Origin: Streptomyces sp. NBC_00377
Lineage (GTDB): Bacteria > Actinomycetota > Actinomycetes > Streptomycetales > Streptomycetaceae
Length of the DNA stretch: 64,000 nt
NCBI RefSeq assembly: GCF_036075115.1
Contig: NZ_CP107958.1
Location: forward strand, 6,944,001 to 7,008,000
Reading direction: 5' to 3'
The notes under the pieces are model-generated. The model made no database searches and was not told the DNA's origin. It worked only from the letters and a program-made list of their open reading frames with translations. Positions 39,719-48,121 of this stretch are shown here, one piece after another. Position 1 is the stretch's first letter. The number at the start of each line of letters is the position of its first letter. The position numbers and the translations under genes were made by a program.

Positions 39719-40711
39719 TCACGCGCGCGTGCCGACCGTCGCCTCCGCCGTGGGGCCCGGCAGGTCGATCGTCGTTCCGGAGCGCTCATGCAGTGCCAGC
39801 AGCACGCGCAGCACGGCGATCCAGACCAGACAGGAGCCGAGCATGTGCAGGCCGACGAGGGCCTCGGGAAGGTCCGTGAAGTACTGGACGTAGCCGATGA
39901 CGCCCTGTCCGAGCAGCACCAGGAACAGGTCGCGGGTACGGTCCAGCGGGTCCCTCGGCGCGTCCACCGCCTTGAGGATGAACCACAGGGCGAAGGTCAG
40001 CGTCACCACGATCCAGGCGAGCACGGCGTGCAGCTTGGCGACCGTCTCCCAGTCCAGCGGCATCCGCTCGACCTTGCTGGAGTCACCCGCGTGCGGGCCC
40101 GCGCCGGTCACCACCGTGCCGACGGCGATCAGCAGCGTCGAGGCGGCGACCAGGAACCACACCAGCTGCTGTACGGGCTTGCCGACCAGCGGACGGGGCT
40201 CCCCGTCGCCCTCCCCGGCGCGCTGCCACATCACCGCGGCGACCGCGATCAGCGCCGAGGCGGCCAGGAAGTGCGCCGCGACCGTGTACGGGTTGAGGCC
40301 GACGAGCACCACGATCCCGCCGAGCACCGCGTTGCTCATCACCAGCCAGAACTGCGCCCAGCCCAGCCGGGTCAGGCTCCGCCGGTACGGCTTCTCGGCG
40401 CGCGCGGCGATGATCGCCCAGCCGATGGCCGCGCACAGCACGTACGTCAGCATGCGGTTGCCGAACTCGATGGCCCCGTGGAAGCCCATCGCGCCGGTCG
40501 TGGTGAGCGAGTCGTCGGTGCACTTGGGCCAGGTCGGGCAGCCCAGACCGGAGCCCGTGAGCCGCACGGCGCCGCCGGTGACCACGATCACCACCGCCAT
40601 CACGAGTGCGGACAGGGCCGCCCGCCGGACCGTCCGGCGGGTGGGGGTCCAGCGTGCGGCGATGAAGGCGAGGGGGTTGCGCACGGCGGCTACGACGTCG
40701 GCGCGAGTCAC
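39719..40711 (-). CDS. ctaA: Heme A synthase
   Basis: About 330 residues, polytopic, converting heme O to heme A. The first segment is followed by TGGAVRLTGSGLGCPTWPKC, the extracellular loop with the conserved Cys pair of Gram-positive CtaA; histidine ligands lie in MGFHGAIEFGNRML, YTVAAHFLAASALIAV, LHAVLAWIVVTLTF and GLHMLGSCLVW. The GTG at 40711 has GGGAGG at good spacing; ATG 40729 and GTG 40720 are alternatives with poorer sites. It complements ctaB at 36.2 kb. Confidence 0.93.
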   Translation of the reverse strand: MTRADVVAAVRNPLAFIAARWTPTRRTVRRAALSALVMAVVIVVTGGAVRLTGSGLGCPTWPKCTDDSLTTTGAMGFHGAIEFGNRMLTYVLCAAIGWAIIAARAEKPYRRSLTRLGWAQFWLVMSNAVLGGIVVLVGLNPYTVAAHFLAASALIAVAAVMWQRAGEGDGEPRPLVGKPVQQLVWFLVAASTLLIAVGTVVTGAGPHAGDSSKVERMPLDWETVAKLHAVLAWIVVTLTFALWFILKAVDAPRDPLDRTRDLFLVLLGQGVIGYVQYFTDLPEALVGLHMLGSCLVWIAVLRVLLALHERSGTTIDLPGPTAEATVGTRA

Positions 40712-40794
40712 GTTTGGCACGCCTCCCATCGTAGGCGCCCGCTTGTGCACGCGTTCACGAGGGGCCCGTGTCCGTGCGGTCCGGTGCTGCCGGG

Positions 40795-41565
40795 TCACTC
40801 CCAGCGGAAGAACCGGCCGGCTGCCGCGAGCCCCACGACCGCCCAGACGGCCAGGATCCCCAGGTCGCCCCAGGGCATGCCCGCGCCGTGCTGGAGCACG
40901 TCCCGCAGGCCGTCCGAGAGGGCCGAGACGGGCAGCAGGCCGAGTACGTCCTGCGCGCCGGGCGGGAACTTGTCGAGCGGGACGATCACCCCGCCGCCCA
41001 CCAGCAGCAGCAGGAAGACCAGGTTGGCCGCCGCCAGCGTCGCTTCCGCCTTCAGAGTGCCCGCCATCAGCAGGCCGAGGCCCGAGAACGCGGCCGTACC
41101 GAGGACGAGCAGCAGCAGGGCGGCCGCCGGGTTGCCGTGCGGGTTCCAGCCCAGCGCGAAGGCGATCGCCGTCAGGACGAGCACCTGGAGGATCTCCGTG
41201 ACCAGGACCGACAGCGTCTTCGCCGTCATCAGGCCCCACCGCGGCAGCGGGGAGGCGGCGAGCCGCTTCAGCACCCCGTAGCGGCGTTCGAACCCGGTCG
41301 CGATGGCCTGGCCGGTGAAAGCCGTCGACATCACGGCGAGCGCGAGGATGCCGGGGGTGAGGAAGTCCACCGCCTCGCCCGCGCCGGTGTCGACGATGTC
41401 CACGCTGCTGAACAGCACCAGCAGCAGGGTGGGGATCACGGCGGTGAGCAGCAGCTGCTCGCCGTTGCGCAGCAGCATCCTCGTCTCCAGCGCCGCCTGG
41501 GCCGCGATCATGCGGGGGAGCGGGGCCGCCCCGGGCCGGGGGGTGTAGGTGCCAGTGGCGGTCAC
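40795..41565 (-). CDS. ABC-2 type transporter permease
   Basis: A 256-residue membrane protein of the DrrB/ABC-2 family with about six hydrophobic segments and the motif GFERRYGVLKRLAASPLPRWGLMTAK between the first two pairs. The GTG at 41565 overlaps the ATPase stop as GTGA, so both halves of the exporter are co-translated. Relatives export drugs or cell-envelope lipids; the cargo is unknown. A frame open back to 42492 is a shadow. Confidence 0.9.
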   Translation of the reverse strand: MTATGTYTPRPGAAPLPRMIAAQAALETRMLLRNGEQLLLTAVIPTLLLVLFSSVDIVDTGAGEAVDFLTPGILALAVMSTAFTGQAIATGFERRYGVLKRLAASPLPRWGLMTAKTLSVLVTEILQVLVLTAIAFALGWNPHGNPAAALLLLVLGTAAFSGLGLLMAGTLKAEATLAAANLVFLLLLVGGGVIVPLDKFPPGAQDVLGLLPVSALSDGLRDVLQHGAGMPWGDLGILAVWAVVGLAAAGRFFRWE

Positions 41566-42485
41566 GAGCGCAGCTCCTTGCCTGTCAGCTCCAGAAAAAC
41601 GTCCTCCAGGGTGTGCCGTTCCACCGAGATCCGGTCCGGCATCACCCCGTGCTGGGCGCACCACGAGGTGACCGTCGCCAGCAGCTGCGGGTCGACCTTG
41701 CCCATCACCCGGTAGGAGCCCGGGGTCAGCTCGGCGGCGGAGCTGTCGGCGGGCAGGGCCTTGAGCAGGGAGCCCACATCGAGGCCGGGACGTCCGCTGA
41801 ACCGCAGGGTGTTCTCGGCGCCGCCGCGGCACAGCTCCTCGGGGGAGCCCTGGGCGATGACCCGGCCCGCGTCGATGATCGCGACGTCGTCGGCGAGCTG
41901 CTCGGCCTCGTCCATGTAGTGGGTGGTCAGGATGACCGAGACCCCGTCCGCTCGCAGGTCCCGGACGAGTTCCCAGGTGGCGCGGCGTGCCTGGGGGTCG
42001 AGGCCGGCCGTCGGCTCGTCCAGGAAGACCAGCTCGGGGCGGCCGACGACGGCCATGGCCAGCGCGAGGCGCTGCTGCTGGCCGCCGGAGAGGCGGCGGT
42101 ACGTCGTCCGGCCGCAGGAGCCCAGGCCGAGGCGCTCCACGAGGGTGTCGACGTCCAGCGGGTGGGCGTGCAGCCCCGCGACGTGGCGGAGCATCTCGTC
42201 GGCCCGCGCTCCCGAGTAGACACCCCCCGACTGGAGCATCACGCCGATCCGGGGACGCAGGTCGGAGCCCTGTCTCAGCGGGTCGAGGCCGAGGACGCGC
42301 ACCGAGCCGGAGTCGGGCCTGCGGTATCCCTCGCAGGTCTCGACGGTGGTCGTCTTTCCGGCGCCGTTGGGTCCGAGGACGGCGGTGACGCCCGCCCGGG
42401 CCGTCAGACAGAGGCCGTCCACCGCGGTCTTCGTCCCGTACCGCTTCACCAGGGCCTCGACCCGGACGACAGGCTCGCTTCGCAT
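41562..42485 (-). CDS. ABC exporter ATP-binding protein (DrrA-like)
   Basis: A 307-residue ATPase. Walker A GPNGAGKTTT is near residue 38, the signature LSGGQQQRLALAM near 137, Walker B LVFLDEPTAGLDPQ and H-loop ILTTHYMDEAEQLADDVAIID follow. The last ~90 residues form the C-terminal extension seen in DrrA/NatA-type exporters (RISVERHTLEDVFLELTGKELR). It pairs with the downstream permease. Confidence 0.93.
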   Translation of the reverse strand: MRSEPVVRVEALVKRYGTKTAVDGLCLTARAGVTAVLGPNGAGKTTTVETCEGYRRPDSGSVRVLGLDPLRQGSDLRPRIGVMLQSGGVYSGARADEMLRHVAGLHAHPLDVDTLVERLGLGSCGRTTYRRLSGGQQQRLALAMAVVGRPELVFLDEPTAGLDPQARRATWELVRDLRADGVSVILTTHYMDEAEQLADDVAIIDAGRVIAQGSPEELCRGGAENTLRFSGRPGLDVGSLLKALPADSSAAELTPGSYRVMGKVDPQLLATVTSWCAQHGVMPDRISVERHTLEDVFLELTGKELRS

Positions 42486-42606
42486 GGCTCAAGAGTCTAG
42501 GTTCGCGGGCCGGGGTTCAGCCGTGGGGGTCCCCGCCGGAGCGGAGCCGGGAGGGGAGAGGGCGCGGGAACCGGCCACGTGCGACGGCTTCCGGGGGCCG
42601 GCGGAG

Positions 42607-43407
42607 TCAGATCTCGTCCTCGCGGGACCGGTGCAGCGGCAGCCACCGCTGGGCGTAGGCCACGGCGTCCGCGACCGGGAACAGCCGTACGTCGGCCGCG
42701 CCGACCCTGCCCCGTACGACGTCACGGTCGCGTTCGAAGTCGTGGCCCAGCTCGTCGAAGCGGTCGGAGTCGATGGACACCTCGGTCATGACCTCCCACG
42801 TTCCGTCCGGCCCCGGGCGGCCCACCTCGACGAGCGGCGCCGGGATCCGGTACTCGGCGAGGTGGAAGCTGGTGCAGGTGGCGTAGCCGGCGCCCAGGAG
42901 CAGGACCCGCGCCCCCGCCTTCTCCAGCCGGGCCAGCGGGCTGCGTTCGCCGAGCCGGCAGTCGGGTGCGTGGCCCTCGACCAGCTCCGCCGCCCGCGCC
43001 CCGAGCGCCGCGAACGAGGTCTGCGGGTGGGCGCTGCGCAGGGCACCGGGCCAGGTGCGGACCGTCTCCGGGATCACGCCCACGCCCAGCGCGGGGGTGA
43101 TGAGGGGGTCGTAGGCGGGCATGGTCGCCCGGATCCGCTGCCACCACTGCGCGGGGACCGGCGGATTGCTCCACAGGGCGGGGTCGGACAGGTCGCCGGA
43201 CTGGGTGGGGACGACGAGTGTGCCGTCCGGACCGAGCACGTCGAGCAGTCCGCGAACGACCGTGACGGGACCTCCGCAGACCCAGCCGAGCGAACTGAGC
43301 GAGGAGTGGACGAGGAGGATTTCTCCTGGTTCGACACCCAGGGCGCGGACCTCCGCCGCGAGGGTGTCGCGGGTGACAAGTGGGCCGGTGGGAGCGGGTA
43401 TGGGCAT
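42607..43407 (-). CDS. Aminoglycoside N(3)-acetyltransferase family protein
   Basis: A 266-residue protein of the AAC(3)/YokD family. LLVHSSLSSLGWVCGGPVTVVRGLLDVLGPDGTLVVPT, PALGVGVIPETVRTWPGALRSAHPQTSFAALG and CTSFHLAEYR are the family motifs, including the acetyl-CoA binding start and the histidines of the active site. True AAC(3) enzymes acetylate the 3-amino group of deoxystreptamine drugs; many chromosomal Streptomyces members have unproven substrates. It starts with ATG at 43407, divergent from sufR. Confidence 0.85.
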   Translation of the reverse strand: MPIPAPTGPLVTRDTLAAEVRALGVEPGEILLVHSSLSSLGWVCGGPVTVVRGLLDVLGPDGTLVVPTQSGDLSDPALWSNPPVPAQWWQRIRATMPAYDPLITPALGVGVIPETVRTWPGALRSAHPQTSFAALGARAAELVEGHAPDCRLGERSPLARLEKAGARVLLLGAGYATCTSFHLAEYRIPAPLVEVGRPGPDGTWEVMTEVSIDSDRFDELGHDFERDRDVVRGRVGAADVRLFPVADAVAYAQRWLPLHRSREDEI

Positions 43408-43504
43408 GGTTCGGCAGTGTCCTGGACGGGGGCTGCGCGGACCAGTCCTTTTCTTGCCGGTCCGCCCCCCGTCGATCGATCAAAGATCGTTTCCGCAGGT
43501 CAGA

Positions 43505-43518
43505 TTAGGTTTACCTAA
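43505..43518. promoter_or_regulatory. Palindrome like a half-length iron box
   Basis: TTAGGT-TT-ACCTAA is a perfect inverted repeat with a 2-base centre, 72 bases before the sufR start. The half-sites match those of IdeR/DmdR iron boxes, but the known boxes are 19 bases long. It may serve sufR or the divergent acetyltransferase gene. Confidence 0.5.
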
Positions 43519-43554
43519 GTGACGCAGGGCACCGCCCGGCGATCCGGGCACGGC

Positions 43555-43591
43555 TTGCCTGCCTCTGAGGAATTACGCAACAATGGCGTTG
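43555..43591 (+). promoter_or_regulatory. sufR promoter with SufR-type operator
   Basis: TTGCCT (43555-43560), an 18-base spacer and AACAAT (43579-43584) form a likely promoter whose start point falls on the GTG at 43591, so the message would be leaderless. CAAC-N6-GTTG (43578-43591) overlaps the -10 and start codon. This is the palindrome I recall as the site of S. avermitilis SufR, which would give autorepression of the whole operon. Confidence 0.7.
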
Positions 43592-44334
43592 TGAAAAACG
43601 TCGGCGAGGCTCGGGAGACCCCCACGGGGACCCCCCAGGAGGAGATCGCGACCGGTGAGCGCTCGACGCGCAACCGGGTCGCGCGGTCCATCCTGGACCA
43701 CGGGCCGTCGACCGTCGCCGAGCTGGCCGGGCGGCTGCGCCTCACCCAGGCCGCCGTGCGCCGCCACCTCGACGCACTGGTCGCCGACGACGTCGTGGAG
43801 GCACGAGAGCAGCGGGTGTACGGAGCGCGGACCCGCGGGCGCCCCGCCAAGGTCTTCGCCCTCACCGACTGCGGCCGCGACGCCTTCGACCAGTCCTACG
43901 ACAAGCTTGCCGCGGACGCCCTGCGCTGGATCCAGGAACGCTTCGGCGGGGACGAGGCCGTCGTCGCCTTCGCCCGCGCACGCATCGTCGAACAGGCCGC
44001 CGGGTACCGCCAGGCGATCGAGGCCGCCGCCCCCGAAGAGCGGACCGAAGCCCTGGCCAAGGCCCTGAGCGCGGACGGGTACGCTGCTACGGCGCGCAGC
44101 GCACCGGTCGGCGAGCAGCTGTGCCAGCACCACTGCCCCGTCGCTCACGTCGCGGAGAAGTTCCCGCAGCTCTGCGAGGCGGAGACCGAGATCTTCTCCC
44201 AGTTGCTCGGAACACACGTCCAGCGACTGGCGACCATCGCGCACGGCGACGGCGTCTGCACGACGTTCATCCCCAGAGTTTCCACAGCCACCCACAACGC
44301 ATCCACAAGCACGGCCGGGAGGAACCCCGCATGA
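43591..44334 (+). CDS. sufR: Iron-sulfur sensing repressor SufR
   Basis: A 247-residue ArsR/DeoR-like winged-helix regulator heading the suf operon. The DNA-binding part is RSILDHGPSTVAELAGRLRLTQAAVRRHLDAL with the wing RVYGARTRGRPAKVFALT. Cysteines C178, C182, C195 (C182-x12-C195) and C223 fit the cluster ligands of SufR. With a bound Fe-S cluster it represses suf genes; loss of the cluster under iron or oxidative stress relieves them. GTG at 43591 is preferred; another GTG at 43519 follows the iron-box-like palindrome. The stop overlaps sufB as ATGA. Confidence 0.9.
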   Translation: MKNVGEARETPTGTPQEEIATGERSTRNRVARSILDHGPSTVAELAGRLRLTQAAVRRHLDALVADDVVEAREQRVYGARTRGRPAKVFALTDCGRDAFDQSYDKLAADALRWIQERFGGDEAVVAFARARIVEQAAGYRQAIEAAAPEERTEALAKALSADGYAATARSAPVGEQLCQHHCPVAHVAEKFPQLCEAETEIFSQLLGTHVQRLATIAHGDGVCTTFIPRVSTATHNASTSTAGRNPA

Positions 44335-45752
44335 CTCTCCCCACGGAGACTGCCCACCCCGAACTCGAGGGCCTGGGTAAGTACGAATACGGCTGGGCCG
44401 ACTCCGACACGGCCGGCGCCTCTGCGAAGCGCGGCATCAACGAGGACGTCGTCCGGGACATCTCCGCGAAGAAGTCCGAGCCGGAGTGGATGACGAAGCT
44501 CCGCCTCAAGGGCCTCCGCCTCTTCGCGAAGAAGCCCATGCCGAACTGGGGCTCGGACCTGTCGGGCATCGACTTCGACAACATCAAGTACTTCGTGCGC
44601 TCCACCGAGAAGCAGGCGGAGTCCTGGGAGGACCTGCCCGAGGACATCAAGAACACGTACGACAAGCTCGGCATCCCGGAGGCGGAGAAGCAGCGCCTCG
44701 TCGCCGGTGTCGCGGCCCAGTACGAGTCCGAGGTCGTCTACCACCAGATCCGCGAGGACCTGGAGGAGCAGGGCGTCATCTTCCTCGACACCGACACCGC
44801 GCTGAAGCAGCACCCGGAGCTCTTCAAGGAGTACTTCGGCACCGTCATCCCGGTCGGCGACAACAAGTTCGCGTCGCTGAACACCGCGGTGTGGTCCGGC
44901 GGCTCCTTCATCTACGTGCCGAAGGGCGTGCACGTGGAGATCCCGCTCCAGGCCTACTTCCGCATCAACACGGAGAACATGGGCCAGTTCGAGCGGACCC
45001 TGATCATCGTCGACGAGGGCGCCTACGTGCACTACGTCGAGGGCTGTACGGCCCCGATCTACAAGTCGGACTCGCTGCACAGCGCCGTGGTCGAGATCAT
45101 CGTCAAGAAGAACGCCCGCTGCCGTTACACGACCATCCAGAACTGGTCGAACAACGTCTACAACCTGGTCACCAAGCGCGCCGTGGCGTACGAGGGCGCG
45201 ACCATGGAGTGGATCGACGGCAACATCGGCTCCAAGGTGACGATGAAGTACCCGGCCGTCTACCTGATGGGCGAGCACGCCAAGGGCGAGACCCTCTCCA
45301 TCGCCTTCGCGGGCGAGGGCCAGCACCAGGACGCCGGCTCCAAGATGGTCCACATGGCGCCGAACACCTCGTCCAACATCGTGTCGAAGTCCGTGGCGCG
45401 CGGTGGCGGCCGGACGTCCTACCGCGGTCTCGTCGAGATCGGCGAGGGCGCCCACGGCTCCAAGTCCAACGTGCTGTGCGACGCGCTGCTCGTCGACACC
45501 ATCTCCCGCTCCGACACCTACCCCTACGTGGACGTCCGCGAGGACGACGTGTCCATGGGCCACGAGGCCACCGTCTCCAAGGTCAGCGACGACCAGCTCT
45601 TCTACCTGATGAGCCGGGGCATGACCGAGTTCGAGGCGATGGCCATGATCGTGCGCGGCTTCGTCGAGCCGATCGCGAAGGAACTCCCCATGGAGTACGC
45701 GCTCGAACTCAACCGGCTGATCGAGCTGCAGATGGAAGGCGCGGTCGGCTGA
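44331..45752 (+). CDS. sufB: Fe-S cluster assembly protein SufB
   Basis: A 473-residue scaffold subunit of the SufBCD complex, on which Fe-S clusters are built. The long beta-helix contains GSFIYVPKGVHVEIPLQAYFRINTENMGQFERTLII, VEGCTAPIYKSDSLHSAVVEI and KNARCRYTTIQNWSNNVYNLVTKRA; C-terminal SKVSDDQLFYLMSRGMTEFEAMAMIVRGF is the SufC contact. The ATG at 44331 overlaps sufR, with GGGAGGAA upstream. Length is normal and no intein is present, unlike mycobacterial SufB. Confidence 0.98.
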   Translation: MTLPTETAHPELEGLGKYEYGWADSDTAGASAKRGINEDVVRDISAKKSEPEWMTKLRLKGLRLFAKKPMPNWGSDLSGIDFDNIKYFVRSTEKQAESWEDLPEDIKNTYDKLGIPEAEKQRLVAGVAAQYESEVVYHQIREDLEEQGVIFLDTDTALKQHPELFKEYFGTVIPVGDNKFASLNTAVWSGGSFIYVPKGVHVEIPLQAYFRINTENMGQFERTLIIVDEGAYVHYVEGCTAPIYKSDSLHSAVVEIIVKKNARCRYTTIQNWSNNVYNLVTKRAVAYEGATMEWIDGNIGSKVTMKYPAVYLMGEHAKGETLSIAFAGEGQHQDAGSKMVHMAPNTSSNIVSKSVARGGGRTSYRGLVEIGEGAHGSKSNVLCDALLVDTISRSDTYPYVDVREDDVSMGHEATVSKVSDDQLFYLMSRGMTEFEAMAMIVRGFVEPIAKELPMEYALELNRLIELQMEGAVG

Positions 45753-45814
45753 GCCCCGCCCCTCCATCACCAGCTAGCAAAATCTGACGCAGGAAAGTGA
45801 GCAGACCGACAGCC

Positions 45815-46996
45815 ATGGCTGAGGCTACGAATATCCCGGTGGGGTCCACCACCGCCGGACAGATCGCGGTGGCCGCCGAGTCGACCGTCGCCACGCGCAT
45901 GAGCGCGCCCGCGTCCTTCGACGTGGCGGACTTCCCGGTCCCGCACGGTCGCGAGGAGGAGTGGCGGTTCACGCCGCTGGAGCGGCTGCGCGGACTGCAC
46001 GACGGCACCGCCGTCGCGACCGGCGAGGGCGTGAAGGTCGCCGTCGAGGCGCCCGAGGGCGTCATCGTCGAGCTCGTGGACCGCGACGACCCGCGCCTCG
46101 GGAAGGCGGGCACCCCGGTGGACCGGGTCGCCGCCCAGGCGTACTCCGCGTTCGAGAAGGCCGGCGTGGTCACCGTGCCCAAGGAGACGGTGCTCACCGA
46201 GCCGATCCGCATCGCGGTGCACGGCGAGGGCGGGGTCTCCTACGGCCACCAGGTCATCGAGCTGGGCGCCTTCGCCGAGGCCGTCGTCGTCATCGACCAC
46301 ACCGGTGACGCCGTGATCGCCGCCAACGTCGACTACGTCCTCGGGGACGGCGCGAAGCTGACCGTGGTCTCCGTCCAGGACTGGGACGACAAGGCCGTGC
46401 ACGTCGCCCAGCACAACGCCCTCGTCGGCCGTGACGCGACCTTCAAGTCGGTCGTGGTGACCTTCGGCGGCGACCTGGTCCGCCTGCACCCGCGCGTGGC
46501 GTACGCCGGCCCCGGCGCCGAGGCCGAGTTGTTCGGTCTGTACTTCACGGATGCCGGTCAGCACCAGGAGCACCGCCTGCTGGTCGACCACAACGTCCCG
46601 CACTGCAAGTCCAACGTCGTCTACAAGGGCGCGTTGCAGGGCGAGGGTGCGCACGCCGTGTGGATCGGTGACGTGCTCATCGAGGCCAAGGCCGAGGGCA
46701 CGGACACCTACGAGATGAACCGCAACCTGGTCCTCACGGACGGCGCGCGCGTCGACTCCGTGCCGAACCTGGAGATCGAGACCGGCGAGATCGTCGGCGC
46801 CGGTCACGCCTCCGCCACCGGCCGTTTCGACGACGAGCAGCTTTTCTACCTGATGGCCCGCGGCATCCCGGCCGACGAGGCCCGTCGCCTGGTGGTCCGC
46901 GGCTTCTTCGCCGAGCTGGTCCAGCAGATCGGTGTCGACGACATCGAGGAGCGCCTGCTCGCCCGGATCGAGACCGAGCTGGAGGCCACCGTCTGA
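45815..46996 (+). CDS. sufD: Fe-S cluster assembly protein SufD
   Basis: A 393-residue partner of SufB and SufC. N-terminal DFPVPHGREEEWRFTPLERL is typical of SufD; the beta-helix core and DDEQLFYLMARGIPADEARRLVVRGFFAELVQQI at the C-terminus mirror the SufB end. ATG at 45815 is the usual start in Streptomyces; a GTG at 45797 is possible. Its TGA shares one base with the ATG of the Rieske gene. Confidence 0.96.
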   Translation: MAEATNIPVGSTTAGQIAVAAESTVATRMSAPASFDVADFPVPHGREEEWRFTPLERLRGLHDGTAVATGEGVKVAVEAPEGVIVELVDRDDPRLGKAGTPVDRVAAQAYSAFEKAGVVTVPKETVLTEPIRIAVHGEGGVSYGHQVIELGAFAEAVVVIDHTGDAVIAANVDYVLGDGAKLTVVSVQDWDDKAVHVAQHNALVGRDATFKSVVVTFGGDLVRLHPRVAYAGPGAEAELFGLYFTDAGQHQEHRLLVDHNVPHCKSNVVYKGALQGEGAHAVWIGDVLIEAKAEGTDTYEMNRNLVLTDGARVDSVPNLEIETGEIVGAGHASATGRFDDEQLFYLMARGIPADEARRLVVRGFFAELVQQIGVDDIEERLLARIETELEATV

Positions 46997-47328
46997 TGGC
47001 CGACGACCGTGCTCGATTCATTCGGGCCTGTGGGCTCAGCGAGCTGGAGGAGGACACCCCGACACGGGTGGAACTCGACGGCACGCCGGTCTCGGTCGTC
47101 CGTACCGAGGGGGAGGTGTTCGCCATCCACGACATCTGTTCCCACGCGAACGTCTCGCTCTCCGAGGGCGAGGTGGAGGACTGTCAGATCGAGTGCTGGC
47201 TGCACGGCTCCAGCTTCGACCTCCGCACCGGCAAGCCGTCCGGCCTTCCCGCGACGCGCCCCGTCCCCGTATACCCCGTAAAGATCGAAGGGGACGACGT
47301 GCTCGTCTCCCTCACCCAGGAGTCCTGA
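46996..47328 (+). CDS. Rieske-type [2Fe-2S] ferredoxin in the suf operon
   Basis: A 110-residue non-heme iron ferredoxin. The cluster motif is CSH-x16-CWLH (residues ~47-69), giving two Cys and two His ligands. It is soluble, without a signal or membrane anchor, like the small electron carriers of dioxygenases. Its place between sufD and sufC, with a one-base overlap, is common in actinobacteria and suggests it brings electrons to cluster assembly; that role is inferred. Confidence 0.93.
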   Translation: MADDRARFIRACGLSELEEDTPTRVELDGTPVSVVRTEGEVFAIHDICSHANVSLSEGEVEDCQIECWLHGSSFDLRTGKPSGLPATRPVPVYPVKIEGDDVLVSLTQES

Positions 47329-47335
47329 GGCACCC

Positions 47336-48121
47336 ATGGCAACGCTTGAAATCCGAGACCTGCACGTCACCGTCGAGGCCGACAACGCCACGAAGGAGAT
47401 CCTCAAGGGCGTCGACCTCACCGTGAAGCAGGGCGAGACGCACGCCATCATGGGCCCCAACGGCTCCGGCAAGTCGACCCTCGCCTACTCGCTCGCGGGC
47501 CACCCGAAGTACACGATCACCGGCGGCACCGTGCTGCTCGACGGCGAGGACGTCCTCGAGATGTCCGTCGACGAGCGCGCCCGCGCGGGCCTCTTCCTCG
47601 CCATGCAGTACCCGGTCGAGGTTCCCGGCGTGTCCGTGTCGAACTTCCTGCGTACCTCCGCCACCGCCGTCCGCGGCGAGGCCCCCAAGCTGCGCACCTG
47701 GGTGAAGGAGGTCAAGGAGGCCATGGAGCGTCTCCACATGGACACCTCCTTCGCCGAGCGCAACGTCAACGAGGGCTTCTCCGGCGGTGAGAAGAAGCGC
47801 CACGAGATCCTCCAGCTCGAGCTGCTCCGGCCGAAGGTCGCGATCCTCGACGAGACGGACTCCGGTCTGGACGTCGACGCCCTTCGCATCGTCTCCGAGG
47901 GCGTCAACCGCGTCCGCGAGACCGGCGAGGTCGGCACGCTGCTGATCACGCACTACACGCGCATCCTGCGCTACATCAAGCCCGACTTCGTCCACGTCTT
48001 CTCCGGCGGCCGCATCGTCGAGTCCGGCGGCGCCGAGCTCGCCGACAAGCTGGAGAACGAGGGCTACGAGGCATATGCGAAGCTCGACGAAGTAGACACG
48101 AAGGGTGGCGTATCCGCGTGA
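47336..48121 (+). CDS. sufC: Fe-S cluster assembly ATPase SufC
   Basis: A 261-residue ABC-type ATPase that drives the SufBCD scaffold. Walker A GPNGSGKST lies near residue 41, the SufC-specific insert FLAMQYPVEVPGVSVSNFLR follows, then signature FSGGEKKRHEILQ, Walker B VAILDETDSGLDVDAL and H-loop LLITHYTRILRYIKPDFVHV. It starts 8 bases after the Rieske gene and overlaps sufS as GTGA. Confidence 0.98.
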   Translation: MATLEIRDLHVTVEADNATKEILKGVDLTVKQGETHAIMGPNGSGKSTLAYSLAGHPKYTITGGTVLLDGEDVLEMSVDERARAGLFLAMQYPVEVPGVSVSNFLRTSATAVRGEAPKLRTWVKEVKEAMERLHMDTSFAERNVNEGFSGGEKKRHEILQLELLRPKVAILDETDSGLDVDALRIVSEGVNRVRETGEVGTLLITHYTRILRYIKPDFVHVFSGGRIVESGGAELADKLENEGYEAYAKLDEVDTKGGVSA

